Shown here piece after piece: positions 39,310-50,035 of a stretch of 64,000 bases of DNA. The notes beneath the pieces are model-generated. The model saw nothing but the letters and a program-made list of their open reading frames with translations. It did not search any database and had not been told where the DNA came from. The stretch is from assembly GCA_001839685.1 (NCBI GenBank), contig MLAK01001071.1, positions 78,080 to 142,079 on the forward strand, in the 5' to 3' direction. The position numbers and the translations under genes are program-made. The stretch's first letter is position 1. Each line of letters begins with the position of its first letter. The DNA comes from Tritrichomonas foetus. Taxonomy: Eukaryota > Parabasalia > Tritrichomonadida > Tritrichomonadidae.

Positions 39310-41679
39310 ATGAATCTTCTTACATCTCCAAAAGTTTTTTACCATTCACCAATCATTTCGTTCAACCCTGATGCAACAGACAAAAAATACGAGCCCATTA
39401 TGACAGTCCACGAAGACAAAATTTTTTATTTGAGCCGTGATAATTTATATTCGCTTGATTACGAATCCAAAGATTGGAAGAAGGAGGCTCCACCACCTTT
39501 TAATGTAGAGTATGGACATTCAATGACCTCCACTCCTCATGGCTTAGTCGTATTTGGCGGTTATTCAGGTGGCAAAACATTATCAAATATCTGGATATAC
39601 AATTTTGACAAATGGCGGGCTTTTACGCATAATATTACTGGGCGCGCATTTCACTCGAGTCTTTGGATTCCCTCTCTCTCGTCTCTTTTGATCTCTGGTG
39701 GCTACACTTTAAATGCAGAGAAAAATTCTGACAGCGAAGCTGACACAAATTCAAATAAAATGTCTGGCAAAAATGTCAGAAGCTCAGAAAAATTTTCAGA
39801 TAAATCACTTGGTGAAAATCAAAAACCAGATAAAAAATCAAATAAGTCACATGAAAATTATTTTAATGACTTCATACTACTTGATTTGAAAGGAGGAAAT
39901 GTTCGAAAAGTGCCGCTTCAAAAATCTCTTCCTTTTGCTTATCATTCGATAATAACAGTAACTGCTAAAGGTGGTCATACCGTGTGTTTGTATGGTGGAA
40001 AATGTAATAATAAGCAACATAATGAGAAAATCTTTCTCATCAATTTAATTGATGGCTCTGTTCATGAAATTGATGTCGTTCCATTTTTTGGATCTCGTTA
40101 TTTACATAAATCATTCAATTTTTATGGAAATTTGTTGATTTCAGGTGGTTATTCTGATTCAAAGAGATGCAATGATACACTTTTATTCATTTTTTTGCAT
40201 AGAGTCTGGCTAACTTTCAATCTTCCAAAAATTGAAGCTATAAACAATCTTGGTTATATTTTGATGCTTGAAAAAGGCATAAAATTAATTAGTATTAAGG
40301 GTGATGTTTCAGCGATAGTTTACTTTAATGAAAATAAAGTGCCTTTCACTGATACAAAAGATCCAAAATATATGGCATTATTGAATTCTTTACTTGATCG
40401 AAATCTAAGTGATCAAAATTTGGATCCATCAAAATCACAGTTTGAAAGCAAAAGACAAGTCCTTCTTGATGAAAGGAGAAAACTTTATCGATCACTCTCA
40501 TTAAAAATTAATCAACCAGATTTATCAAACTTGATCATTGAAAGAGACCTACTCAATAAATTAATTTCATTCTTCCAATCCAAAAATAACAAAAGCAATG
40601 CAATGCTAACTAACAATTCACCACAAATCAAATTGCCAAATAACTCATTATTATCTAATAATTTATTCACTAATAAAGTAGATTTACAAGTTCCAGATAT
40701 CATAGATTATCAACAAGCAAAGAATGCAGCGTTAGCACAACTAGCATCAATGAAGAATTTCACGAAACATGCAAAAAATCGACTTGAAAGACAATCAAAA
40801 GAAGTTGAAGCAATTTTCCAAGAAACACAAAAATTAATGCGCGATACAAGTTTGTTTAGTGGTTCAGCAATTGAATATAACGATTCATTAATGAAAGAAG
40901 CATCAGTAAAAGATGCTTCAGTGGTGATCGATGAAATCAAGAAAGCGAATATTGAATTTGCTCGCGCTTCTGAACAGCTACAAAAATTTAAGAAGTATAA
41001 AACTGATTCAAGTATAAATGCTTTAAACGCCTATGAACAAATTGATGCTTTACTCGTTGAACAATTTAAGAAGAAACATGAATTATTCGACCTGAAGAAT
41101 CGATTTTTATTAAATATGGAAAAAATCCTCATTCTTCAATCAAAAATCGACCAAATAACTACTGAGAAAATGAATCTAAATAAAAATCCCGATTCACCAA
41201 ATTCACAACAAATAGCAGAGCTTAATAAATATAAAGAATGTGAAATAGATTTATCATCAAGCTATGATCAATTAAACAAAACCAGAAAATCTGACAGAAA
41301 TTATCAAATCCAAATCAGAGATTTAATTTCACAATTAAAAATCAAAATTAATAAATTGAATGATGTAATGAGTTTCCCATCAAAAGAACAAATAAAGTCA
41401 CAAGTAACCCTTTTATTGGAATCATTGTCAGCAATTTCTAAAATACATAATGATTATGCAGCAAGTATGGCAATTAAGGATGAGTCAGCTTTACTACCTG
41501 GTTATGACAATCCATCACTGAGAATGGCAAGGCTTACAATGAGTATGAAACATGGAGCTAGACCTTCAAATCCTGAAGAAACCTTCATAATAAAAGATGG
41601 ATTATGGCAAAATTTATATTGTGTGACACAAGGTTTAATTGCTGATATTGAACTACTCAACAAATCTCAAAATGATTGA
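39310..41679 (+). CDS. Kelch-repeat protein with long coiled coil
   Basis: A 789-residue protein from ATG 39310. Seen: an N-terminal kelch beta-propeller (about 20-330) with blades HGLVVFGGYSGGKTLSNIWI, LLISGGYTL, GHTVCLYGGKCNNKQHNEKI and NLLISGGYSDSKRCNDTLLF, interrupted by a charged Ser/Lys insertion (about 140-180). A long helical, Gln/Lys/Glu-rich coiled coil (about 380-720) and a short C-terminal helical region follow. Trichomonads have many kelch proteins with this layout. Kelch propellers bind partners and the coiled coil allows self-assembly, so a scaffolding role is likely. There is no BTB domain, and it is not obviously a ubiquitin-ligase adaptor. Confidence 0.9.
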   Translation: MNLLTSPKVFYHSPIISFNPDATDKKYEPIMTVHEDKIFYLSRDNLYSLDYESKDWKKEAPPPFNVEYGHSMTSTPHGLVVFGGYSGGKTLSNIWIYNFDKWRAFTHNITGRAFHSSLWIPSLSSLLISGGYTLNAEKNSDSEADTNSNKMSGKNVRSSEKFSDKSLGENQKPDKKSNKSHENYFNDFILLDLKGGNVRKVPLQKSLPFAYHSIITVTAKGGHTVCLYGGKCNNKQHNEKIFLINLIDGSVHEIDVVPFFGSRYLHKSFNFYGNLLISGGYSDSKRCNDTLLFIFLHRVWLTFNLPKIEAINNLGYILMLEKGIKLISIKGDVSAIVYFNENKVPFTDTKDPKYMALLNSLLDRNLSDQNLDPSKSQFESKRQVLLDERRKLYRSLSLKINQPDLSNLIIERDLLNKLISFFQSKNNKSNAMLTNNSPQIKLPNNSLLSNNLFTNKVDLQVPDIIDYQQAKNAALAQLASMKNFTKHAKNRLERQSKEVEAIFQETQKLMRDTSLFSGSAIEYNDSLMKEASVKDASVVIDEIKKANIEFARASEQLQKFKKYKTDSSINALNAYEQIDALLVEQFKKKHELFDLKNRFLLNMEKILILQSKIDQITTEKMNLNKNPDSPNSQQIAELNKYKECEIDLSSSYDQLNKTRKSDRNYQIQIRDLISQLKIKINKLNDVMSFPSKEQIKSQVTLLLESLSAISKIHNDYAASMAIKDESALLPGYDNPSLRMARLTMSMKHGARPSNPEETFIIKDGLWQNLYCVTQGLIADIELLNKSQND

Positions 41680-42019
41680 ACGAACGAATGAAACAAGAAT
41701 GAATGAACTATTCAATTTTTCCTATTTCTGAAGACTAGTTTAAACTCTCAGTCAAAATTTGCAGTATTTGAAAGAAAAAGATAATAAAACAGAAAAAAAA
41801 TAACTCAAAAAATAATCAAATCCAAGATTTAGAGATGACTATGAATCACAGCAACATTAATTCTTAACTGTATGAATATAGCTATCAGCTTATAGCTAAT
41901 ATTCAAGATGAAATGAACAAATTGACTCATTGATGCATAATAATAATAATAATAAAAATCAACCAAATGTTTTTATTCTTAATTACATGTATCTAAACAA
42001 GTAAATTATTAACATATAT
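41680..42019. other. Short convergent intergenic region
   Basis: About 340 nt between the convergent kelch and Myb genes. It holds a TAA microsatellite (about 41938-41956) and an imperfect repeat (TATAGCTATCAGCTTATAGCTA near 41876-41898). No gene is seen. Confidence 0.45.
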
Positions 42020-42544
42020 TCATTCACACTCATCACCAATTTTTGAAATAGCGGCAAGTTGGTCAAGTAAAGTTGAATCCCAAAATGAATCATCATCATC
42101 AAAAATATCCTGTGTAATTTTGATATTGGCTTTTTCTTGTTTTTGGATAGTGTTTTCCAAAGGGGCTTGAGTTTCATGTTCATATCGATCCACAGGATAC
42201 TCAATCATGTGTTCGATTGATCGCATATATTTCAGAGAATTGTATCTATTTTTTACGTTATTGTGGCTCCTTTTAGGGAAAAATTGGGATATTTGTTTCC
42301 ATTTTTTTCCATATTGCCGAATCGCTTGATGAAGTTTAAAATCTTCTTCTGGCGTCCAGGCACCATTTATAAGATATGGACTTAAGTAGTTTTGATATCG
42401 GTCACGACATTGTTTTGCTGTTCTTCCTGGCATCTTGCTTGCTATTTTTGTCCATTTATGTGGACCCTCTTGTTCGACAAGTACCTTCAATTTATCATCT
42501 TCACGGTCTGAGAATTTCACATGCTTTTTTTGTCTTCGATGCAT
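42020..42544 (-). CDS. R2R3 Myb DNA-binding transcription factor
   Basis: A 174-residue protein from ATG 42542-42544. Seen: two Myb repeats. The first, FSDREDDKLKVLVEQEG with HKWTKIASKMPGRTAKQCRD, and the second, GAWTPEEDFKLHQAIRQYG with KKWKQISQFFPKRSHNNVKN, have the spaced Trp or aromatic residues and basic recognition helices of R2R3 Mybs; a basic stretch precedes them. The C-terminal third is acidic (DIFDDDDSFWDS), plausibly for activation. Trichomonads use many short Mybs, and in T. vaginalis Mybs bind core promoter or iron-responsive elements. Length and architecture are typical. Targets cannot be told from the sequence. Confidence 0.94.
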   Translation of the reverse strand: MHRRQKKHVKFSDREDDKLKVLVEQEGPHKWTKIASKMPGRTAKQCRDRYQNYLSPYLINGAWTPEEDFKLHQAIRQYGKKWKQISQFFPKRSHNNVKNRYNSLKYMRSIEHMIEYPVDRYEHETQAPLENTIQKQEKANIKITQDIFDDDDSFWDSTLLDQLAAISKIGDECE

Positions 42545-44136
42545 TTAGACGGTATGTTTTGAAAAATAAACCTATTGAAAAATATTCAATTCGAACTTTT
42601 GAAAGAGTTTTTTATTTTTCTGTTTTTGATTTATATCTCTTTTTTATTTTGATTTTTATTTGTATTTTTGAATGTTCCAACACCATTTCTTCTGAAAAAA
42701 CAACATTGCAGGTCATGAAAGTCATTTTACGGAATATAGAAATAAAATGAAACATATATTTTATTCTGGAAATTGAGAGTGCATATGTATCATATTGATT
42801 TAATTTTTTCAAAGATACCATATTAATTTCAGATACATTCAATTTAGTTTCTGAAAATTAAATTCGTTAATCAATATTGCAAAGTTGAGTTCAACTTTTT
42901 AAATAAATAATTTTCAAGCCTCTGTGAAAATCAACCATTTCAGATTTTCAATTTTGAGAAAATTAATAAATTGTGTTAAAATCTGTAACCATTTAGGAAT
43001 TACATCAAGTTTTATCTCATTTTATTCGATTCTAAAAACAGACAAACCACACAATCATCTTCTTTATAATAAGTTCTTTTATTTCGCCAAAAAGGTTGTT
43101 ATTTTCTTTTTCTTTGAATTACATTTATCTTTCAGATCAGGTTTTGAGATCATACTCTCAAAAAGTGAAATGAACAATTTCCGCGACTTTTGCAAAATTA
43201 TCAGCTTTGTGATCGGTGTTTAGCGTTTGATACCAGTAATTGATGTAACATCAAAGGTAGTATAATAATTCACGTGTGTATATTTTATATGAAATTCCCC
43301 TATCAAATTCAAAAGTCGAAAAAATAACGAATCGGAATAAAAAACTTTTTGAATCAATGGTGGTCAAAAAGGTATAAAGTTAAAAAGTTAACGACATAAT
43401 TATTAACCTTAGTAAAGCCCGATTGTCAAAACTTTCAGAAACTCCTTTTCCGAAAACAGGACCACTGTTAAGTTTTATGAGAAAAAGAACATTTATATTT
43501 AAATATTTTGTGATACCTCTGCATTACGACCAAAAGTTTCGCCAAAAATTCAAAATTAACTTTTCGAATTGACCAAACTCGGTAACAGCCCTTTCCAAAT
43601 TTAGTCGTAATACAGAGGTGCATATTTTGTTTACTTTTACTTGTTTTAATTTCCAAAATAAAAAAATAAAAAAAATAAAAAAAAAAAACATTTGGCAAAA
43701 GATAAAAAAACTTCACTCTCTCTTGAATTGGGATTCCTGAACCTAACAATTATTCAGGAGTATATCATTTTATCCTCAGAGAATGGAATGTACACTTCTT
43801 TTTTTTTTGCACAAAAAATTTTTGGGCAAAAGTCTTCATTGAAATATTCAATACTTTGATGGTGCACTTCGATCATTTTTGTTTTTTTTTTACATCATTC
43901 TTATCATCATGAGCTAATCATTGCTTCGTCAAAGTATAAGCCTCAAATAGTGATGCATTTTTGAAGACAATGCATGTATCCTGCAGCACGATATCAATGG
44001 GCATTAAAACTGTGTTATTGCTTCGAAATTTAATAATGAATTGTTCAAAATCTGGAATTCCATTCACCAAACAACAGTATTATTACATGTGGTTAAGTTA
44101 GGTTATTGCAACTATTGTTTCACCTACATGTTTGTT
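42545..44136. other. Intergenic region with an inverted repeat
   Basis: About 1.6 kb with no supported gene. The frame at 42924-43223 (99 codons) is Phe/Ile-rich and looks like chance in AT-rich DNA. It holds the inverted repeat at 43515-43619 and an A-rich low-complexity tract at about 43659-43690. The Myb promoter lies at the left end. Confidence 0.5.
43515..43619. repeat. Inverted repeat, 16-bp arms
   Basis: ACCTCTGCATTACGAC (43515-43530) and GTCGTAATACAGAGGT (43604-43619) are complementary at 15 of 16 positions with a 73-nt spacer. Inside the spacer AAAAGTT (43532-43538) and AACTTTT (43558-43564) also pair. A related half-copy ACTTCTGCATTAAGACC occurs at 46049-46065. It could be a small mobile-element relic, a foldback, or paired binding sites. 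Confidence 0.55.
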
Positions 44137-45186
44137 TCATAGGAGGCAGTAGAAAAATAAAACAATTTTTCTAACAAATTGTGACCAAGCGAGTAATATA
44201 TTCCGCAAATTTGGAAATGTACAGGTATAATTCACCATGAAATCTTTTTGTGTTTGAGTTGCACCCCATGGAGTTACCTTGCTCAAATAATCTTGATTAA
44301 TTTCAAAAAAATGTGTCGTGAAATTGTAATGTGTTTTATATGGAGGACTATTCTTCAAACAATAAATATCTTTTGTTTCATTCGATAAATATAAAATTGT
44401 TTTGACGAATGTACCAATTCCATAAACAACAGATTTAGCATGATAAATATTTGAGACTGTTCCAAGCAAGTTAATGGTATGAATATCAATGTGAAGCTCA
44501 TTTTTTATCTTTGGAACAACTGGATTCTTAAAATCTTCACACATTACAAATACATTCTTGTGTGAAGTGTTTTTAATAATTCCTTCATAAAAACAATAAG
44601 GGGGTTGCCAATATCCTCCGTGAGGGTTTTTTCCCATTATATCACCAGATCGTATATGAATTACAAGTGTATCATTATCAATATCGGGTTTGGGTAAAAC
44701 AGACACAAAGTGAGATCGAAAAACAGAGAGATATTCTTCAGGAACATTCATATATTTTTCAGGTAGATAATAGAAAATACTACTGAGATAAGATAAATTC
44801 TTTGGATTTCCTTTAATAACGCTTATGTCGACAATTTGCAATGACTTTGGCAAAAACCAAAAATCAGGGATAAAAATGTATTTGATTTTCAGTTCTATTG
44901 CAAGTGAAAGTGTTTTAATGAACTGAATTAGGTTATTTCCAAGTCTCCCATATTTTCCGTGAATAAATAAAGCACGTGGATCATTTTTTGAGCATTTCAC
45001 TCCTTCATATGAACATACATATGTCCAATTGATGAAAATTCGTCCGATTTTGGTATGCATAAGTTCGATCTTTTCCGACTTAATAAGTTTCAAAATTGAC
45101 GCTTCTTTGTTCAAATATAATATCAGAAATACTGGAAAAAACAACTGAAACGCGAATTGAAGAAAGAATACTATTTTTTGGTCCAT
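44137..45186 (-). CDS. Fucosyltransferase-like type II membrane glycosyltransferase
   Basis: A 349-residue protein from ATG 45184-45186. Seen: one hydrophobic segment near the N-terminus (about 5-24), giving a type II signal anchor; GKYGRLGNNLIQFIKTLSLA, like the RLGNQ(M/L)xQ start of GT11-type fucosyltransferases; HIRSGD at 177-182, the donor-binding HxRxGD motif shared by fucosyltransferases of the GT10/11/23/65 fold; and GGYWQPPYCFYEGII just after it. It is therefore a GDP-fucose- or similar nucleotide-sugar-dependent enzyme, probably of the Golgi lumen. Substrate is unknown. Trichomonad surfaces carry a fucose-containing lipophosphoglycan, so a role in surface glycan assembly is a reasonable inference. 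The C-terminal hydrophobic residues are probably part of the fold. Confidence 0.65.
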   Translation of the reverse strand: MDQKIVFFLQFAFQLFFPVFLILYLNKEASILKLIKSEKIELMHTKIGRIFINWTYVCSYEGVKCSKNDPRALFIHGKYGRLGNNLIQFIKTLSLAIELKIKYIFIPDFWFLPKSLQIVDISVIKGNPKNLSYLSSIFYYLPEKYMNVPEEYLSVFRSHFVSVLPKPDIDNDTLVIHIRSGDIMGKNPHGGYWQPPYCFYEGIIKNTSHKNVFVMCEDFKNPVVPKIKNELHIDIHTINLLGTVSNIYHAKSVVYGIGTFVKTILYLSNETKDIYCLKNSPPYKTHYNFTTHFFEINQDYLSKVTPWGATQTQKDFMVNYTCTFPNLRNILLAWSQFVRKIVLFFYCLL

Positions 45187-46865
45187 TTATGGATATTTCC
45201 AGGATGGCCGAAAGGATCAAAATCAACACAATCTATTTGTATGAATTCATTGAAAATAGTTTTCGTGGCGAATAGGTTAATCTTTATTCCATGCTCTATT
45301 ATTATTATTTATAATATACATACTTTCAAATAGGAATATAGTAATTGTTGAGAAAACAAATAATATATCTAAAAGCTATTTTTGAAACAAGAAAGGCAGA
45401 TATTGCGAAAACAATCTTTTTTTTTCATATTCATCAAATTACTACCCCATTCAATTTTGAAATGATTATTCCCATTTTTCAAGTTGTCATTTTTCAATTA
45501 GAATATTGAATAAAATAGATAATAATCGAAACTTACTTCCAACACGTCTTCCTCCCCATCAATATATATTTAAATAATAGTTTGGATGATTATATCAAAT
45601 CATCAACAAGTCAATTTTGAATCGTTTATCATTTTTAAAACGAACTTTTAATTAAAAAGTTATTATCATCAATCTATATTGAATTCAAATTCAAACATCA
45701 GTAAACCCAAGTCAAAATCGATTTTGTTTTTCTTGAGGTAATTTGGCTCATTATGAGCTCATATTCTTAACTCCAAGATATCATCAATAAAGTAATGCGC
45801 ATATATTTTTAAATATATTCACCATTTATCATGAAATCCTCAGAAATTTGAAATCCGTGTCATGAACAATGATTTTTTTTGCCTTTTAATCAATTGTATC
45901 TTGAAGAACCTTTTACACATCAGCAGACTTTCTCAGAATTTTGTTCTGAATTTTTCAACTACCGTTGAATTTTTGTATTACATCGATGAAGTGACAATAT
46001 TTTCCTCCACTTGTTGCGAGAATTAACCAATCTACTTCGATTATCTATACTTCTGCATTAAGACCAGACTAGTTGGTATTAGTAAGAAGTTAACCTTGTA
46101 AAATGGAACTTCTGAAATATCTACTTTTTTTAAAAAAAATTCCTCGTTTGCACTCGTTCTTTGATAAAAACAATCATTTAATTTGGTGACAGCATTGTAT
46201 GAAAAGAAAATTAATAATTTTTTGTAATCTCTTTTTTGGTTTTTTGGTTTTTTGGGATAAAACCACTAATAAAATGTTAAAGTGGTCATATACTATGTGA
46301 AACGGTAAAGTAATGGCTGTGATTGAAACAAAAACGATTTTTGTATCGTCGTATTTTGATAACCAATCTTCCGTGGCGCTTTTGGAGATTTACTTTTATA
46401 TCTTTACATGAAGCCAGTCTTACTGATAATTCCCTTCAAAAAAAAAATTACCAGTCAGACTGATAATTTCCGTACGTTAACATCCGTTTATGATTTTTAT
46501 TAATACAATTTTTTTTTTTTTTTTTTTTGCGATTTATTCGATGCCAATGTGTCAGAAATGTCTAAAGGTATTAAAATTTATAACACAATGTGTAAATAAT
46601 ATCTGATATTTTCGTAAAATAATCGTGATCTTTATATTCTGTATGTGATTTTTTTGCTGTCACTCCATCATGACATCAATTTAAATTTGAAACATTTCCA
46701 TATTGCCTGCAATCATAATTCAATGAAATAATTTAAGAAAAATTGACCAATTGAAAATAAGTATAAATTTATAAAAATTCTGCCAATGTATGATGATATC
46801 GACTTAGAATTCACCATCTCAATAGTAAATCTGGTCGTGATAATAATTTGTATGAGGGAATTTGA
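45187..46865. other. Intergenic AT-rich DNA
   Basis: About 1.7 kb with no coding frame. It includes an imperfect direct repeat near 46415 and 46450 (CCAGTCTTACTGATAATTCC and CCAGTCAGACTGATAATTTC), a T20 tract (46509-46528), and the related half-site at 46049-46065. Confidence 0.5.
46509..46528. repeat. T20 homopolymer
   Basis: Twenty consecutive T after ACAA. Low complexity only; copy number may be unreliable. Confidence 0.8.
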
Positions 46866-47257
46866 AATATTTTCATGCGAATCAGATTCCACATCATAGT
46901 CGCCGAATTACCAGAGGATTATGTTGCCATCACCAATTCAACTCAAAATGTATCGCCATTTCAGCCTTGGAAGCGGTTAGACTCTTTTCCAACAAATGTG
47001 AAATAATGATCGAGGAAAGCTTGGCCGCCTAATCAAGGAGTCGTCGCAAACGATTTTCATCCTGTCGAAAATCATCGTGCTGGGTAGACCATTCATGATT
47101 GCGTACAATCAAGGTTCCATCTCGAGATCATGCACAAGACGAACGACTACATGGAGGAGGATAGGCTAGACTGTATTCGAGACATTTTGATACTTTTTAG
47201 AGATGCTCATGGCAATTCAAGTCTGGTAGGAAACTCCATGCCTATAAGCTTAATCTT
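46866..47257 (+). pseudogene. GC-richer decayed coding frame, unknown family
   Basis: One frame runs 131 codons with only three stops: TAA TGA at 47004-47009 and TAG at 47085-47087. Base composition (roughly 45% G+C) and residue mix (VAELPEDYVAITNSTQNVSP, later MHKTNDYMEEDRLDCIRDI) are coding-like and unlike the AT-rich flanks. I do not recognise the family. Ns at 47258 and 47267-47274 mark an uncertain right edge. It may be a relic of a mobile element or a transferred gene. Confidence 0.5.
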
Positions 47258-47597
47258 NTTTTTGCCNNNNTTTNCACCTGGATAACTTTCCGTTGCTTCT
47301 AACACATCCATTTCATCTTTCGATACAAAACACGATATTCCAGACATTTATCTAAATGATTTTCTTCATAATCTTTAATAAAGGTTGATTTTATAGGCTA
47401 TTTCAAATCTGGTTAAATAAAAAATAATTGATTCAATTGATTATAGGTTCAATAAAGAAATGATTATGTTAGAATAATATCGAGGATAGGAATCAGATTT
47501 GAGAAGAAAAGAACAAGAGTTTATTTATATTATTTTGTATATCAAGGATAAAGAATGGGAACATGTTCAAGTCATAAGTTTATTACAGTAAATGTTT

Positions 47598-47598
<1 letters not shown>

Positions 47599-47641
<43 letters not shown>
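47599..47641. repeat. Poly(A) tract of 43 nt
   Basis: Uninterrupted A from 47599 to 47641, followed by an A-rich tail. It lies just beyond the 3' end of the minus-strand surface protein gene. It may be a slippage tract or the tail of a retroposed sequence; the upstream DNA (about 47260-47590) shows no recognisable source gene. Confidence 0.75.
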
Positions 47642-47643
<2 letters not shown>

Positions 47644-47700
47644 AAAAAATCGTAATAATAAAAACATTTACAGGCAGCATTCGCATTTTCAAAATAATTG

Positions 47701-49132
47701 TTATTCTACTGATAGAAATTCATTTTTCTCTGAAATAATATCATTATAGACAATATAATTGGTTCGAATGTTTTTTTCACAAATTTCTGAAATATGCATA
47801 TTTTGACTTCTCTTCATTTCAGATTGTTCATCAATCACATTTGTATCATCTAAAATATTAATTGGGCATGAGGTATAATCTGGAATCATTATTGAACTTG
47901 ATGATTCTTCAGAAATAAGTTCGCTAGAATCGTTGGTTTGTTTCTTTATATCCTTGATTAAACATTTTATTACAATAGCAGAAAAAAATGAAGTTAGAAT
48001 TAAAATCATTAGTAAGAAAAAGATTGAAATTTTAATTAATGCACTTTGAGCCTCTTTCAGATCTTTATTTTTATTAGAATCAACACTTATAGATTTTTGA
48101 TCATTGCCTGAAAACTCTCGAGTGCGAATTGGATAAAACATTGTATGAAATATGTGATATGGAGTTGCAGAAATTAGTGAATGTTCGGAATTTTCTGACG
48201 AATTCAAAATACATGATTTTTGATTGAGAAAGGAAAATTTGGAATAACTGTTGACAATATTTGAAATGAAGCATCCATCACTTAAACTAAACAAGTTTTT
48301 ACCATGAAATATTAGTTTATCATGGGCAATATCTGCTTGACACCAAAAAACTGCAAATAAATATTTTGGCCTTTCCATGATGATACGTTCTGCCATTCGA
48401 AGATCAATTGCTAGATCTTTCAGATTTTTGCGAAAGTTATCAATCATGAAGCAACAATCATTGATATTAATATCACAAAATCTGAAAACAAACATTGCAG
48501 GGACATCATCACGATATTCCATATAAAACTGACAATATTCAAAAGAAGCAGGACTTTTCAGAAGTTCACACATATATAATTTGGCATTATTAAAAATCGT
48601 AATATTTTTAAAAAATCCCACTTTTTTTTGCTTTTGTTTTGAAAGAAGTTCGAAGAGGACTTTCGGTGAATCCAGGCTACTTCTAGAATCTGAATCTATC
48701 TTGAAGAAACTGTTTTCACAATATAAATAAATATTGCCGAGATAAAATGTGGTTTCTTGTGAAGTTACTGTGAAATAGCACTTGCAACTTCGAATCATAA
48801 CAGTTGAGTTTTTATTTAAATCGGCGTTAAATCCATAGATTGAGATAAAATTTGGAGCAGTTATTAAACATTTCTCCAAATACAAAAAATATATATTATC
48901 CCCATTAAAAACATGATCGCTACGAACTGGATGAAATGTACAACTAACAAATGATACAAAAAAATATTTGTTCTGAATCAAAGTAAAAGCCGGAATCATT
49001 GTTATCAAATGTGGCGTCCTTAACTGAACAGTTTTTGGTGACCATAACTGTATTTGGACAATAAGAAATGGAATTTTCGATTTCAGGTTGAATGATTCTG
49101 AAAAGAATCAAGGAGAAAACGAAAAAGAGCAT
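47701..49132 (-). CDS. Trichomonad surface-type single-pass membrane protein, frameshifted
   Basis: Two overlapping minus-strand frames make one protein of about 475 residues. The first (ATG 49130-49132) gives a signal peptide (MLFFVFSLILFRII) and a short ectodomain start (CPNTVMVTKNCSVKDATF); the second, read from about 48960 to 47701, gives the remaining ectodomain, a membrane helix (IFFLLMILILTSFFSAIVI) and an acidic Ser-rich cytosolic tail. They would be continuous with one A fewer in the plus-strand run of seven A at 48958-48964. Seen in the ectodomain: beta-strand-rich repeats with cysteines (CKCYF, CENSFFKI), similar to right-handed-helix-type surface proteins of trichomonads. A homopolymer sequencing slip is as likely as real decay. 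Role: cell-surface or phagosomal membrane protein, ligand unknown. Confidence 0.65.
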
Positions 49133-49240
49133 TGAACAAAGTTAATTGAAAAAGCTTTCGATTGAAAGCTTTACTTTTATTTACTCAAAAAATTTGGCGA
49201 TGTAAAGTTTTTAATTTATTTCAATACTTTATTTTTCATT

Positions 49241-49755
49241 CAAGACGATTGTGTTGATAGCAGTACTGCTTCATGTTGTTAGGAAATCCAGCCAATGCTT
49301 ATATTTATAAATGAATAAAGCAGAATCACATGTTCATGTCAAGACAAGATAATCCTTATGTTCCAGTTCAGCAGGAATGTAGGTTTGATTATGAAACAAG
49401 TGTTGGATATCTTGAAAGACCGGTTATGTTTCTTATAGTGAAGATTTACTACAAAAATGTGTTTCAACAGATGCTGCTGTTGTTGCAATTGACGCTGGCA
49501 GATCTTCTTTCAAGTTATAAAACAATGGAATTTATTTTGAGGATTCATACTATAAAGTGAGTCAAAATCACGCGATTGGTGTTGTTGGATAAGGGACTGA
49601 TGAAGTTGGAGCAGACATTTGGATTATTACGAAAAGCTGGGGACTCTCATGGGGAGAAAATGGATACATGAGGATGTTCTGTGGAACTATTGCGTGTGGA
49701 GTTTGAAATTATGTCCAATTTGCTGCAATGACGAAACCCGGTTCTTCAGTATAAT
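49241..49755 (+). pseudogene. Papain-family (C1A) cysteine protease, distal half, degenerate
   Basis: Pieces of a clan CA protease lie in shifting frames: QDDCVDSSTASCC near 49241, PYVPVQQECRFDY near 49352, CVSTDAAVVAIDAGRSSF near 49455, then NHAIGVVG (His at 49569-49571) followed by TAA (49590-49592) where the family has a Tyr, then GTDEVGADIWII and SWGLSWGENGY. The Asn of the active-site NSWG is Lys here (TKSWG). The region with the catalytic Cys is missing. It is a truncated, frameshifted copy of a secreted or lysosomal protease of the kind abundant in trichomonads. It cannot encode an active enzyme. Confidence 0.8.
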
Positions 49756-50035
49756 ATTGGCTTTTCCTTTTCCTCCTTTTTTCTTTAATTTTTTCAATAA
49801 TATATATAGATATAGATATGTATTTTGAAAAACTCAATTTTTTTTATTATCATCATAAAATTATATAATCATTCATTACATGCAGGAAAATCAAAGAGTT
49901 TTATTTGTTTTTGGTCTTGTAGTTTTTGTCTTTCAACTTATGAATTTAAATTAATTGATAGGTGAATTATCAAATACACTGGTTTTATGAAAAAGTGGAT
50001 AAGAGAAATGATGTATTTCATTTTTATGAAATTTT
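49756..50035. other. Short intergenic region
   Basis: About 280 nt of AT-rich DNA between the protease relic and the TM9SF gene. It includes a short TATATAGATATAGATATG run near 49802-49819. No gene is seen. Confidence 0.45.

Noticed and set aside
42376..42750. 124-codon frame antisense to the Myb gene
   Set aside because: It overlaps clear Myb repeats on the other strand, and its hydrophobic composition comes from the reverse complement.
42924..43223. 99-codon frame rich in Phe, Ile and Lys
   Set aside because: Composition matches AT-rich intergenic DNA and no motif is present.
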